Shown: positions 24,974 to 33,501 of the stretch, piece by piece
Layout: each line of letters starts with the position of its first letter
How positions within the stretch are numbered: the stretch's first letter is position 1
Assembly: GCF_000372745.1 (NCBI RefSeq)
Contig: NZ_KB889686.1
Span: 269,914-333,913, forward strand
Reading direction: 5' to 3'
Length of the DNA stretch: 64,000 nucleotides
DNA from: Embleya scabrispora DSM 41855
Lineage (GTDB): Bacteria; Actinomycetota; Actinomycetes; Streptomycetales; Streptomycetaceae
The notes under the pieces: generated by a model
What the model saw: the letters and a program-made list of their open reading frames with translations, nothing else
The model's database searches: none
What the model was told of the DNA's origin: nothing
Position numbers and translations under genes: made by a program

Positions 24974-25226
24974 GTGGTGGGGGCGGGAGCGCTCGGGCGT
25001 GCTGCCGGTGCCGACCGGCGGTCGGGGCGGAAGCTAGGGTCGGACCGTGTATGCGACGTGGGTACGGGAGTCGATGCATGCCACACGGTCGATGCGCTCG
25101 ACGCGGTCGCGCAGGTGCGGCGGGGTCGACGCGCTCGGGGTGCCCGGCTCGGTCGAATCGTATTCGTCCGGCATCCTCGTCGTCTTCGGCATCCTCGGCA
25201 TCCCGATCAGGTAAGGACGTTCGTTC

Positions 25227-25868
25227 ATGGGTGTTGGTGAAGTGAGCGCCTCCGGTGACGGGGGCTCGGCGCAGGCCGGGTACCGGCGCTCGGCGGGGTC
25301 GCCGCGTGGTGAGGCGCGACGGCGTGAGCTGCTCGATCGGGTCACCGAGGACCTTGCGGTCAACGGCCTCGTCGACTTCTCGTTGCGTCGGGCCGCGCGG
25401 GCGGCGGGGACCACGCACAAGGTGCTCCTCTACCACTTCGACGGCGCCGACGACCTGCTCAAGCAGGCGATCCTGCAACTGCGCGACCGGCGGATAGGCA
25501 AGTCGTCGGCCGCTGCCGGCGGCGGGTCGACCCGGTTGTCACTGGGCGAATGGGTGCGCGCGGTCTGGCCCGTCCTGGTCGGCGAGGAGGCCCGGGTCCT
25601 GGACCAGGCCATCGGCCTGGCGATGTACGACCCCGACCGCTACGCGGAACTCGGTCGCGGCGCGTCCCAGCAGTACCTGCCCACGCTGCTGGCCATCTGC
25701 CCCGAGCACTGGTCGGACCGACGCAGGCTCGAAGTCGCCGAGATGATCCTCGCGGTGCTGCGGGGCTTCCTGGTGGACGCACGGACCAGCGGCGACATGG
25801 AGGGGGTGGCCGCCGGGTTCGACGCCCTGACCCGAGCCCTGGAGCGCGAGGAGGCCGCCGACGCGTAG
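25227..25868 (+). CDS. TetR family transcriptional regulator
   Basis: A 213-residue regulator with aagga nine bases before ATG 25227. The first 25 residues are Gly/Ser-rich; the DNA-binding helices follow (RRRELLDRVTEDLAVNGLVD, then the recognition helix region RAARAAGTTHKVLLYHFDGA with the family 'Y-H-F' motif). The C-terminal domain is a ligand-binding helical bundle of unknown ligand. It stands 89 bases from a convergent MDMPI-like gene. Its target may be itself. Confidence 0.88.
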   Translation: MGVGEVSASGDGGSAQAGYRRSAGSPRGEARRRELLDRVTEDLAVNGLVDFSLRRAARAAGTTHKVLLYHFDGADDLLKQAILQLRDRRIGKSSAAAGGGSTRLSLGEWVRAVWPVLVGEEARVLDQAIGLAMYDPDRYAELGRGASQQYLPTLLAICPEHWSDRRRLEVAEMILAVLRGFLVDARTSGDMEGVAAGFDALTRALEREEAADA

Positions 25869-25956
25869 TGCCTGTACACACCGTGCCGGCGGTCGGGGCC
25901 GGGTTTCGTCGGGCTGCCCGTGCCGGTTCGGCCCGCCGGCGGGCACGGTCCGGGGG

Positions 25957-26730
25957 TCAGAGGAAAACGCGTGCGTTGTCCAGCCACTTCTGCGCGTCCT
26001 CGCCGACCGCCGTGAGGTCGGTTTCGGCTGGGGACCGGCGTTGGGTGACGCGGAGGCAGAAGTCGAGGGCACTGCCCTGTACCCGTTGCATCGCATCCTC
26101 CGGGCCCCATGTCCAGGTTCGGCCGTCGGGACCGGTCAATTCGACACGGAACGGCTCTGCCGGAGCGGGTAGTCGGGCGGCATGGAACGACAGCTCTCGT
26201 CCTATCACTCCCAGGAAGGCCACATGCCGGAGCCGGCTCGTCGGGCGGCGTGGGACACCCAGTGCATCGAAGATGTCCTGCCCGTGGGCCCACACTTCCA
26301 TCAGTCGAAGCGGTGCCATGAGCGCAGCGGTCACCTGAGAGCCGTACCAGGGAAACCCACGATCCTGCGGTGCGTCACGCAGCGCCGCCGCCACCTCGGT
26401 TCGACCGGCGCGCCATTGTTCCAGCAGAACCGATCGCGGTTTGGCGGCTCCCGCTGCGGCGTCGAGATCGGCATATCGGCTGCCCGCGGCCTCCACCTGC
26501 TTCAGTACGGCGTCGAACGCATTCGGGGTTCGTGTGGCGATGAGAACGTTCGCATCGGCCGAAGCAAGATGAGCGATCTGGTGGGCGATCGTCCAGCCCG
26601 CTGCCGGTGTGGGCCTGGTCCAGTCGGCCTGCGCCGAGACCAGGGCGTCGAGTTCGTCTCCTTCGGCCACCAGGTCGGGCAGAGCGACATCGCGCTCCGA
26701 ACCGGACATGTCAAGGCCGTAGTTCAGCAT
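25957..26730 (-). CDS. TIGR03084-like metal-binding protein (mycothiol maleylpyruvate isomerase family)
   Basis: A 257-residue protein with an N-terminal DinB-type helical domain containing the metal-binding histidine in TIAHQIAHLASAD and the second pair in LMEVWAHGQDIFDALG. The order of the two domains (four-helix MDMPI-N then a C-terminal alpha/beta domain) matches the actinobacterial TIGR03084-like group. Related enzymes use mycothiol to isomerise maleylpyruvate; the true substrate of this subgroup is unknown. It is followed downstream by a VOC gene in the opposite spacing order (same strand, 26802-27236 upstream). Confidence 0.8.
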   Translation of the reverse strand: MLNYGLDMSGSERDVALPDLVAEGDELDALVSAQADWTRPTPAAGWTIAHQIAHLASADANVLIATRTPNAFDAVLKQVEAAGSRYADLDAAAGAAKPRSVLLEQWRAGRTEVAAALRDAPQDRGFPWYGSQVTAALMAPLRLMEVWAHGQDIFDALGVPRRPTSRLRHVAFLGVIGRELSFHAARLPAPAEPFRVELTGPDGRTWTWGPEDAMQRVQGSALDFCLRVTQRRSPAETDLTAVGEDAQKWLDNARVFL

Positions 26731-26801
26731 CAGATATCACCTTTCGGTTCGACTGGCAGTGCGGCGTGCGCACATGGCGAACCGCACAGTCCGGCGGCCA
26801 C

Positions 26802-27236
26802 TCAGTCGAGACAGAACTCGTTGCCCTCGACGTCCCGCATGACGAGGCACGACTCGTTGTCGGCGTCGGCAGTCAGCAGTTGCACGCGTATCGCGCCGAG
26901 CGCGACCAGTCGTGCGCATTCGGCCTCGAGCGCGGCCAAGCGCTCTTCCCCCACGAGCCCGGTGCCGACCCGCACGTCGAGATGCACCCGGTTCTTGACC
27001 ACCTTGCCTTCGGGAACCCGCTGGAAGAACAGTCGCGGGCCCACACCCGAGGGATCCATGCACGCGAACGCCGAACCCTGGCGCTCGGGCGGCAGCGCGC
27101 GATCGAAATCGCCCCAGGTGGCAAACCCCTTGGGTGGCGGCGGTAGGACGTACCCCAACACCTCGCACCAGAAACGAGCGACGCGCTCGGGTTCCGCGCA
27201 GTCGAAGGTGACTTGGAACTGCTTGGTCGATGCCAT
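26802..27236 (-). CDS. VOC family (glyoxalase-like) protein
   Basis: A 144-residue protein from ATG 27236 (MASTKQFQVTFDCAEPERVA). It contains the family motif RFWCEVLGYV, the central LFFQRVPEGKVVKNRVHLDV with the metal-ligand His, and the terminal DVEGNEFCLD with the Glu ligand. The double module gives one metal site on dimerisation. The family includes lyases, dioxygenases and drug-binding resistance proteins; I see no basis to choose. It lies 71 bases upstream of the TIGR03084-like gene on the same strand. Confidence 0.85.
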   Translation of the reverse strand: MASTKQFQVTFDCAEPERVARFWCEVLGYVLPPPPKGFATWGDFDRALPPERQGSAFACMDPSGVGPRLFFQRVPEGKVVKNRVHLDVRVGTGLVGEERLAALEAECARLVALGAIRVQLLTADADNESCLVMRDVEGNEFCLD

Positions 27237-27476
27237 CGGTCCACCATAGAGGCGAAGTCTTCCTGCCGTCTCCACAGGCCCGCCCCCGGCCGGATGGTGG
27301 CGCAGGCGGCCGACTCGCGGCGATGAGTGGGACCTTGCGCCATGCGGTTGGACCTTGTCGCAACCGGCTGAGCGCGCGTCCGTGAGCCACCCGTCCGGCG
27401 GGGTGCCGTGGACAGTTTGCGAACCGCGTGGTTCACTTTTTGTGTGGGATGAAGCGTCGTCCACTCGGAGGTCGGT

Positions 27477-28565
27477 GTGCCAATGTCCAGGGAACGCGAG
27501 AAAGTGCACTTCGTCAGCGGTGGGACACGGTGTGCCGCCTGGCACTACCCGGGAGGCAACGGCGGCTGCGTGATCATGGCCGGCGGCTTCGCGGTGACCA
27601 AGGAACCGGGCACCGATTTGTTCGCGAAGCGGTTCCACGAAGCCGGGTTCGCCGTACTGGCCTTCGACTACCGCGGACTCGGCGAAAGCGACGGGCAACC
27701 GCGCCAGGTGGCTCCGATCGGTGGGCAACTCGCCGACTGGCAGGCCGCGATCGAGTTCGCCCGGACGTTGCCCGGTGTCGACCCGGCCCGGCTCGCCGGT
27801 TGGGCGTTCTCCGTTTCCGGCGGCCATGTCCTGCGTGTCGCGGCGCGCACGGCGCGCCTTGCGGCGGTGGTCGCGCAGACGCCGAACGTGGACGGCCCGG
27901 CCGTCCTGCGCAACGCCGCGCGCTACCAGACGCCCCTCGCGCTGCTGCGCCTCACCGGTCGCGGAGTCCTGGACGCGCTCGGCGGCGCGGTCGGACGCCC
28001 GCCGCTGCTCGTACCGCTCGCCGGAGAGCGCGGCACGGTCGCGCTGCTCGCCACGCCGGATGCCCAGGAGACGGACCGCGTCCTGAATCCGGAGAACATC
28101 CATCCGGAGTGGCAGCAGAGCGTCGCCGCCCGATCGACGCTTGCCCTCGGCTGGTACCGGCCCGGCCGGGATGCCTCGCGGGTACACTGCCCGCTCCTGG
28201 TCGTGGTGTGTGATCAGGATCGGACCGCGCTCGCCGAACCGGCCGTGGCCGTGGCGAATCGGGCACCGCGTGCCGAACTGCTTCGGGTGCCCGGCGGGCA
28301 CTACGCACCCTTCACGACCGCACACGAGCAGGTGGTCGAGGTCGAACTGTCTTTTCTGAGGCGGCACTTGCTGGAGGCTACGCCGAAGGCGTGTGCGCCG
28401 GTGCAGGGCGTGCCGGCGGAACGCGCGGCGAACGAACCTGTGCCGAACGAACCTGCGCCCAACTCGGAGCACCCGGCCGCTGGCGTCCCTACCACCCCGG
28501 CTCTCGCCGCCCCCGCCGCTGCTGCCGCCGGCTCCGCCTCGGCCTCCACCGACCCGCGGGGTTGA
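27477..28565 (+). CDS. Alpha/beta hydrolase
   Basis: A 362-residue hydrolase beginning at GTG 27477 with ggagg five bases upstream. Family features are VLAFDYRGLGESDG (strand and 'DYRG' motif), the nucleophile elbow GWAFSVSGGHVLR (Ser in 'SVSGG'), the acid in LVVVCDQDRTAL and the His in VPGGHYAPFTT. The group resembles acetylxylan/dipeptidyl-like esterases of the 'alpha/beta hydrolase superfamily dienelactone-type'. The C-terminal 70 residues are Ala/Pro/Asn-rich and not part of the fold. The next hydrolase starts 12 bases later, so the two probably form one operon. Confidence 0.82.
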   Translation: MPMSREREKVHFVSGGTRCAAWHYPGGNGGCVIMAGGFAVTKEPGTDLFAKRFHEAGFAVLAFDYRGLGESDGQPRQVAPIGGQLADWQAAIEFARTLPGVDPARLAGWAFSVSGGHVLRVAARTARLAAVVAQTPNVDGPAVLRNAARYQTPLALLRLTGRGVLDALGGAVGRPPLLVPLAGERGTVALLATPDAQETDRVLNPENIHPEWQQSVAARSTLALGWYRPGRDASRVHCPLLVVVCDQDRTALAEPAVAVANRAPRAELLRVPGGHYAPFTTAHEQVVEVELSFLRRHLLEATPKACAPVQGVPAERAANEPVPNEPAPNSEHPAAGVPTTPALAAPAAAAAGSASASTDPRG

Positions 28566-28576
28566 GGACGATGACC

Positions 28577-29431
28577 ATGCGCGAGATCGAGTTGTCCGCC
28601 GGGACGATCGAGTACCGGGACACCGGAGGCACCGGCCCCACGGTCGTGCTGTTGCACGGGCTGCTGATGGACGCCTCGTTGTGGGATGAGTCGATCGCCG
28701 TCCTGTCCGCCGAACACCGCTGCGTGGCACCGACGTTGCCGTTCGGCGCACATCGGCGCGCGATGCGCGCCGAGGCCGACCTGTCGTTGCCCGGAATCGC
28801 CCGGCTGGTCGCGGAGTTCCTCGACCGCCTCGACCTGGACGACGTCACACTCGTCGGCAACGACACCGGCGGCGCGCTCGTGCAATTGCTGATGTGCGAC
28901 ACCGAGGCCGCACGGGTCGGCCGGGTCGTACTGGCCTCGTGCGACGCGTTCGACAACTTTCCGCCGGGCCTGACCGGCAAGACGCTCCTGCTCACCGGGA
29001 AGCTCTCGCCCCGGCTGTTCGGGCTGTTCATGCAGCAGATGCGGCTTCGGCCGGTCCGTCGCCTCCGGATCGCGTTCGGGTGGCTGACCAAACGCGGCGA
29101 CGCCGCAACCGCCCGCTGGCTCGCTCCGATCCTGACCCGGGCCGAGATCCGTCGCGACACCGTACGGATGTTGCGCGCGGCGGCAGCGGACACCGACATC
29201 CTGCTCGCCACAGCCGAAATGTTGCCCGGCTTCGACCGTCCGGGCCTGGTGGTCTGGGCGAGCGAGGACCGGGTCATGCCGCCCGACCACGGTCGCCGCC
29301 TGGCCGAACTCCTCCCATGGGGGCGGCTGGTCGAGATCGGGGACAGCTACACCCTCATTCCACTCGATCAGCCTGCCGAACTCGCTCAGGTCATCCGCGA
29401 GTTCATCCTCACACCCGAGACGGCCCGGTGA
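28577..29431 (+). CDS. Alpha/beta hydrolase, haloalkane-dehalogenase-like, odd catalytic site
   Basis: A 284-residue hydrolase. I prefer ATG 28577 (MREIELSAG) over 28571 because the gagga ribosome site is then seven bases away. The oxyanion motif is VVLLHGLLMDASLWD and the nucleophile elbow is VGNDTGGALVQ, in which the nucleophile position is Asp, as in dehalogenases and epoxide hydrolases, not Ser. The acid is in WASEDRVMPP. The expected catalytic His is replaced: the segment reads IGDSYTLIPLDQPAEL with no His. Either the enzyme works differently or it is a binding protein. It is downstream of a second hydrolase with a complete triad. Confidence 0.8.
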   Translation: MREIELSAGTIEYRDTGGTGPTVVLLHGLLMDASLWDESIAVLSAEHRCVAPTLPFGAHRRAMRAEADLSLPGIARLVAEFLDRLDLDDVTLVGNDTGGALVQLLMCDTEAARVGRVVLASCDAFDNFPPGLTGKTLLLTGKLSPRLFGLFMQQMRLRPVRRLRIAFGWLTKRGDAATARWLAPILTRAEIRRDTVRMLRAAAADTDILLATAEMLPGFDRPGLVVWASEDRVMPPDHGRRLAELLPWGRLVEIGDSYTLIPLDQPAELAQVIREFILTPETAR

Positions 29432-29488
29432 CCCCGGCCCGGCCCGGTGCCACCCTCCTTCCGCCGACCGAGCCCGACCACGTCCGCT

Positions 29489-30619
29489 TCAGCGGGTGAC
29501 ACCACCGACCTCGGCCATCGGCCGCCGTCGCCGCCATCGCGCCAACCGGCGCAGAGGTGCTCTCGACCCCGGCCGGGGTTCCGATTCCGGCCCCGGACCA
29601 GGCTCCGGCCCCGATCTCGATCTCGATCGCTCGGATTCCGATCCCGGTCCGGGGCCCCGACCCCGGACCAGGACGCGCACCATCGCGATTCCCACCGCCA
29701 CCGCGATCACGTGCAGAATCGCCGCGCAGGTGAGGTTCTCCGGCAACGTGGTGCCCGCCGGGCTTGCCTGCGCCACGTACAGCGTGAGCGGCAGTTTCCA
29801 CCCGCTCCAGGCGAACAACGAACCGGACCCGATCCAACCCAGAGCGACCGGAACTCGCCGCAACAACCGGCCGGGTCGGCCACAACCGATCATCGCGGTG
29901 GCGACGGCCGCCACGAGTGCCCAGCCGCCCCAGATGCCGGTCAGGATCCGCCAATCGGCGTCGCGTGCCTGCGGGTGTGCGACGCCCAGCGTGCCGCCGA
30001 TCGCCCAGTACAGCCACACCGCTCCGAGCCCGGCGCCGCCGACCGCCGACCAGGGGATGCGCCGAAGTCCCGATCCGAAGGGCGTGATCCGATCGCGGAC
30101 CGCGTCGCCGACCCGCCCCGCGAATACGTCCGGCCAACGTCGACACAGATATGCGGGCAGTGCGAGGGCCAACCCCGACCCCATCCCTACGAAGCCGATC
30201 TGGATCAGGGCCGCCTCCCAACCCGGCATGGACGCGTCGTCCGCCCCCGCACCTCCACCCGTGCCAGCGGCCGATTCCGGGTCGTCGCCCGAGGACGCCG
30301 CCAACGAACTCGATACCGTATACGGCAAAACGGGCACCAGAAATCCGGTCCCGACCCACGCGCAGAATGCCAACGGAGCGCCCGGAATCCGCATCCCCCA
30401 CGGGCGGACCAGCGCAAGTGCCACGGCGATCCCGATCGCGGCCATGCCCACCGTCGCGGTGTTGAGCACCACCCACTCGGTCAACCCGAACCCCGAGCCG
30501 ACCGGCAGCACGCCGAGCAGGGAACCGATCACCCACGACACCTTGATCACCGGATAGGGCGTCAACGAGAGTGCCGCTCCGTATGCCGCGCCCCGACCCA
30601 CCCGATCCCACCGTCGCAC
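29489..30619 (-). CDS. Polytopic membrane protein of unknown function
   Basis: A 376-residue protein with a GTG start at 30619 and ggggag five bases upstream. About eight hydrophobic segments are visible (for example LNTATVGMAAIGIAVALALV, WALVAAVATAMIG and ILHVIAVAVGIAMVRVLV). The C-terminal 60 residues are a highly charged Gly/Pro/Ser/Arg tail (RGRGPGPGSESERSRSRSG) likely in the cytoplasm. There is no known transporter motif. It lies convergent to the alpha/beta hydrolase operon. Confidence 0.7.
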   Translation of the reverse strand: MRRWDRVGRGAAYGAALSLTPYPVIKVSWVIGSLLGVLPVGSGFGLTEWVVLNTATVGMAAIGIAVALALVRPWGMRIPGAPLAFCAWVGTGFLVPVLPYTVSSSLAASSGDDPESAAGTGGGAGADDASMPGWEAALIQIGFVGMGSGLALALPAYLCRRWPDVFAGRVGDAVRDRITPFGSGLRRIPWSAVGGAGLGAVWLYWAIGGTLGVAHPQARDADWRILTGIWGGWALVAAVATAMIGCGRPGRLLRRVPVALGWIGSGSLFAWSGWKLPLTLYVAQASPAGTTLPENLTCAAILHVIAVAVGIAMVRVLVRGRGPGPGSESERSRSRSGPEPGPGPESEPRPGSRAPLRRLARWRRRRPMAEVGGVTR

Positions 30620-30699
30620 CGGAACTCCCCTTTCAGCTCGAGGAATTCCAGCCTCCGCGGCGGAGCCGCCCGCCGGCGTCCGCCCGCGGGTGTGCGCCT

Positions 30700-30717
30700 G
30701 TCCCCCGAACGGGGGAC
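30700..30717 (-). terminator. Hairpin after the maleylpyruvate isomerase-like gene
   Basis: Arms gtccccc (30700-30706) and gggggac (30711-30717) with a gaac loop, 185 bases after the stop codon of the 30902-31600 gene. Confidence 0.4.
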
Positions 30718-30796
30718 GGCAACGACCGCCCCGAGGCGATGCCGGCCCGGTCTCATCCCTCCCGACCAGACCTCACCCCGGCCCGGTCCGGTCCGG

Positions 30797-30820
30797 CTCA
30801 GCCTCAGCCTCAGCCTCAGC
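30797..30820. repeat. Tandem repeat, four copies of ctcagc
   Basis: Four perfect 6-base units lie in an untranslated gap. No function is suggested by context. Confidence 0.6.
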
Positions 30821-30901
30821 CGAGTCCACCCGGCCAGGTCCCACCCCGCCCGGCCGCACCCGACCCGGCCGGGACCCGACTCGCCCGCCGCCCCGAGCAC
30901 G

Positions 30902-31600
30902 CTATGCGCGAGGTTCCCCATACCAGCGCCAGGTCGTGCGTCGCTCGTGGCCCGGCAGGTCCGCGCGACCGGTGGCCCACAACATCGTGGGCCAGGGGTC
31001 GGTGTCCTGCGGGACGTCCGGGAAGAGCCGGGCGAGTACTCGTGCGCACAGGTCGGCGGGCGGGGTCCAGGTCACCCCCAGGCCCTCGGCCAGGTCGTGG
31101 GTGTGGACGAGCGTCTCCACGATGCCCATCGCGGCGAAGCCCTCGGGATCGGCGGCGCCGAAGCCGTGGTGGGCGCGTACGCTCGACGGCCTCATCCGCA
31201 CCATGGCGACCAGCAGCGCGCCGCTCGCCTCCAACACCTGCAACAGCCCGTCCGGGCCCGCCGCGTGGTTCGCGTGGATCGCGTTGGCCGGGCCGCCCGG
31301 CCGCCGACTCGCCCAGACGAACGGCACCTCGCCCGACATCGGCGGGACCCTGGGGCCCAATTGGGCGGCGTATGCGAAGAGGTCGTCGCTCAGGTGCTCG
31401 ACCGTCTCCCAGCGGTCCCATTCCAGCGGGCCGGCCTTCGCCTCCCACGCCGTGGCCGGCACGCCCCGCAGCGCTGCCACCGCGAGTTGCACGGCCCGAT
31501 CCAGATCGTCGGCGGTCACCGGCCCCGGTCCGTGCTCCGGCGGCGCGGACGCGGCGCCCGCCGAGGTTGTGGACGCGTCGTCTTCGGGTGATTCGAGCAT
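30902..31600 (-). CDS. Maleylpyruvate isomerase N-terminal domain (DinB-like) protein
   Basis: A 232-residue helical protein. The typical metal-binding histidines are in DRWETVEHLSDDLFAYA and GIVETLVHTHDLAEGLGV (the 'HxxDLAxG' signature of mycothiol-dependent maleylpyruvate isomerase N-domains). Residues 1-25 are low-complexity. It is divergent from the TetR gene at 31837, with the candidate operator between them, so TetR control is plausible. Its substrate is unknown. Confidence 0.85.
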   Translation of the reverse strand: MLESPEDDASTTSAGAASAPPEHGPGPVTADDLDRAVQLAVAALRGVPATAWEAKAGPLEWDRWETVEHLSDDLFAYAAQLGPRVPPMSGEVPFVWASRRPGGPANAIHANHAAGPDGLLQVLEASGALLVAMVRMRPSSVRAHHGFGAADPEGFAAMGIVETLVHTHDLAEGLGVTWTPPADLCARVLARLFPDVPQDTDPWPTMLWATGRADLPGHERRTTWRWYGEPRA

Positions 31601-31795
31601 GGCAGGACCGTATCGTCACCATGCCCGAACCCGCCGAGGCGGGCCGGTGTCCTGGCGTCGTGCCGTGAACCACGTGAGTGACGTCGTCGGGAACGACGCG
31701 CGATCCGGGACGGGACGGTGAACCGAGCGGGGTCGAAAACCCTCTCCACGTATCCGCGTCGTGCTGTCGGGCAGGGCAACGCCAAAGCGGCCACA

Positions 31796-31822
31796 CTGTA
31801 GTGGTCTGATGTCGTACTACAG
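31796..31822. promoter_or_regulatory. Candidate TetR operator (27-base inverted repeat)
   Basis: CTGTAGT (31796-31802) and ACTACAG (31816-31822) are perfect arms 13 bases apart, 14 bases upstream of the TetR start codon. Size and place are typical for TetR autoregulation. Confidence 0.5.
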
Positions 31823-31836
31823 CCGGAGTGGTGTCA

Positions 31837-32412
31837 ATGGTTCGCAGGAACGCCGAGCGCAGGGCGGCGCTCGTGGATGCCGCCATCGAGGTGCTGGCCA
31901 AGGAGGGCGCTCGCGGGCTGACCTTTCGGGCGGTGGACGTCGAGGCCGCGGTGCCGCCCGGTACCGCCTCCAACTACTTCGCGAGCCGCGACGACCTGCT
32001 CACCCAGGCGGGCGCCCGGGTCTACGAACGGCTTCGGCCCGACGACGCGATGATCGCGCGGCAGCGGGCGGGCACGCCGGACAAGGAGACGTACACGGCG
32101 CTGATGCGCGAGGTGGTCGGCCGGGTCAGCGCCTTCCGGACCGGCTATCTCGCACTGCTCGAACTGCGTCTGGAAGCCACCCGGCGACCGGAGTTGCGGG
32201 CGGTGCTGACCGAGCGCGTCCGCGCCGACGTGGAGGCCAACGTCGCCTACCTCGACGAGTCCGGGTTGCCCGGCGACGCGACCGCCGTCCGCCTGCTGTA
32301 CCTGGCCTTCAACTGGCTCATCGTCGAACAACTCACCCTTCCCGGGGTGTTCTCGGAAGCCGAGCGCGAACAACTCGTCAGCGCCGCGGTCGAACGCATC
32401 GTGACCGTGTGA
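31837..32412 (+). CDS. TetR family transcriptional regulator
   Basis: A 191-residue regulator. ATG 31837 has ggag eight bases upstream; the in-frame GTG 31828 overlaps that site. The helix-turn-helix is AAIEVLAKEGARGLTFRAVD, then EAAVPPGTASNYFASRDDLL (with NYF in place of YYHF). The C-terminal domain (TGYLALLELRLEATRRPELR) is the TetR_C form often seen with drug-efflux or redox operons. The palindrome at 31796-31822 is the likely binding site. The frame continues past the TGA with protein-like sequence. Confidence 0.88.
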   Translation: MVRRNAERRAALVDAAIEVLAKEGARGLTFRAVDVEAAVPPGTASNYFASRDDLLTQAGARVYERLRPDDAMIARQRAGTPDKETYTALMREVVGRVSAFRTGYLALLELRLEATRRPELRAVLTERVRADVEANVAYLDESGLPGDATAVRLLYLAFNWLIVEQLTLPGVFSEAEREQLVSAAVERIVTV

Positions 32413-33008
32413 TCGCGTGACCGACGAGACACGGCGAACGAGGAATCGGCAGGCGAGGAATCGGCAGGCGAGGAAACCGCGGACGAGGGCGCCGCAGGCG
32501 CGGCATCCGCGGACGATGACACACACGACGAGGCAAGCCCGGACGAGGACGCGGCGCCGGCATCGGGCCGTTGGCGGCGGATGGGCGAGGGGAGAGTGGC
32601 CGGCGTCGGCGTCGGTCGAGAACTCGTGCAAGCCGCCGCCTCGTTGCGGCCGGACGACGGGACGATCCTCACCGGTACCGCTTCGTAGATGCCGAACAAC
32701 GGGGTGCGGCTGTGCCACGAGACAGGCGCGATCCGCGAGGCGGACAAGCTCGGGCGGCGCGTGCTCGCCACGGTGTGCGTGAGGATCCGGTGGCGATGGT
32801 GGTTGCGCGTCGGTGCCGGGGCCGTGGCGAACGTGCTTCCGACGGTTCGGGCGTGACGTCCCTCCATGGCCCGTCGTTGGTCCGGGCGGAGGTGTGGGTC
32901 CCGGCGCGCGGGCCGGTTTCGAGGTTCGACGCGTGCCGGGCGCCGACATCGCCGCGCAGCCGGGAGCGACGCCCGAAGCACCCGGATCGACCATGGGGAG
33001 AGCGACAC
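32413..33008 (+). other. Long gap with acidic coding-like stretch
   Basis: About 600 bases without a gene that has a ribosome site. From the TetR stop the same frame reads on as 80 or so codons of acidic, repetitive sequence (SAGEESAGEETADEGAAG) up to TAG near 32688. A perfect 15-base direct repeat (32440-32454 and 32455-32469) causes part of the pattern. The remaining 300 bases look untranslated. Confidence 0.4.
32440..32469 (+). repeat. Tandem direct repeat, two 15-base copies
   Basis: The unit gaggaatcggcaggc is present twice without mismatch, followed by a six-base partial third copy. Confidence 0.7.
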
Positions 33009-33449
33009 TTGAGCGACCATCGCCACAACGCCATCGCCTATGCCGCCATCATCCTCGAACGCGCGGACGGCGCGGTGCTGTTCATGGAACGCAAGGACAC
33101 CGGCTTCGCCGACGGCCTGCTCGCCCTGCCGGGCGGCCTGGCCGACCCGGGCGAACTTCTCATCGAGGCGTGCGCCCGGGAGACCAAGGAGGAGATCGCC
33201 ACCGATGTCGCCACGGCGGACCTGCGCACGGCGTATGTGGCCCAGGTGCTCGGCGACACCGGCGCGCCGGTGATCGGCTGGTACTTCCACACCACCGCCT
33301 GGTCGGGGGACCCGGTCAACGCCGAACCCGACCAGTGCGCCCGGCTGGCCTGGCTCGACCCGGCGGACCTGCCGGCCGACGTGGAACCGACCGACGCCGG
33401 CGCGGTCACCGCCTGGCACCGCGGGACCGCCCCGGCCCGCTGGGCCTGA
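33009..33449 (+). CDS. Nudix hydrolase
   Basis: A 146-residue protein. I place the start at TTG 33009, eight bases after ggggag, because no ATG or GTG fits the conserved N-terminus SDHRHNAIAYAAIILERADG. The Nudix box is GGLADPGELLIEACARETKEE followed by IATD, with all catalytic glutamates in RETKEE. The family hydrolyses nucleoside diphosphates linked to another moiety; specificity is unclear. The segment PVIGWYFHTTAWSGDP is typical for small nucleotide-cleaning Nudix enzymes. Confidence 0.85.
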   Translation: MSDHRHNAIAYAAIILERADGAVLFMERKDTGFADGLLALPGGLADPGELLIEACARETKEEIATDVATADLRTAYVAQVLGDTGAPVIGWYFHTTAWSGDPVNAEPDQCARLAWLDPADLPADVEPTDAGAVTAWHRGTAPARWA

Positions 33450-33501
33450 CCGGGCCGCGAACCCGACGGACGACGGCCGTCTCGCAGACCTGGTGAGCGG
33501 C

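Larger units (their letters stand above)
30620..30901. other. Intergenic region with hairpin and 6-bp tandem repeat
   Basis: About 280 bases without a supported gene. It contains a seven-pair hairpin at 30700-30717 and four tandem copies of ctcagc at 30797-30820. Confidence 0.5.
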
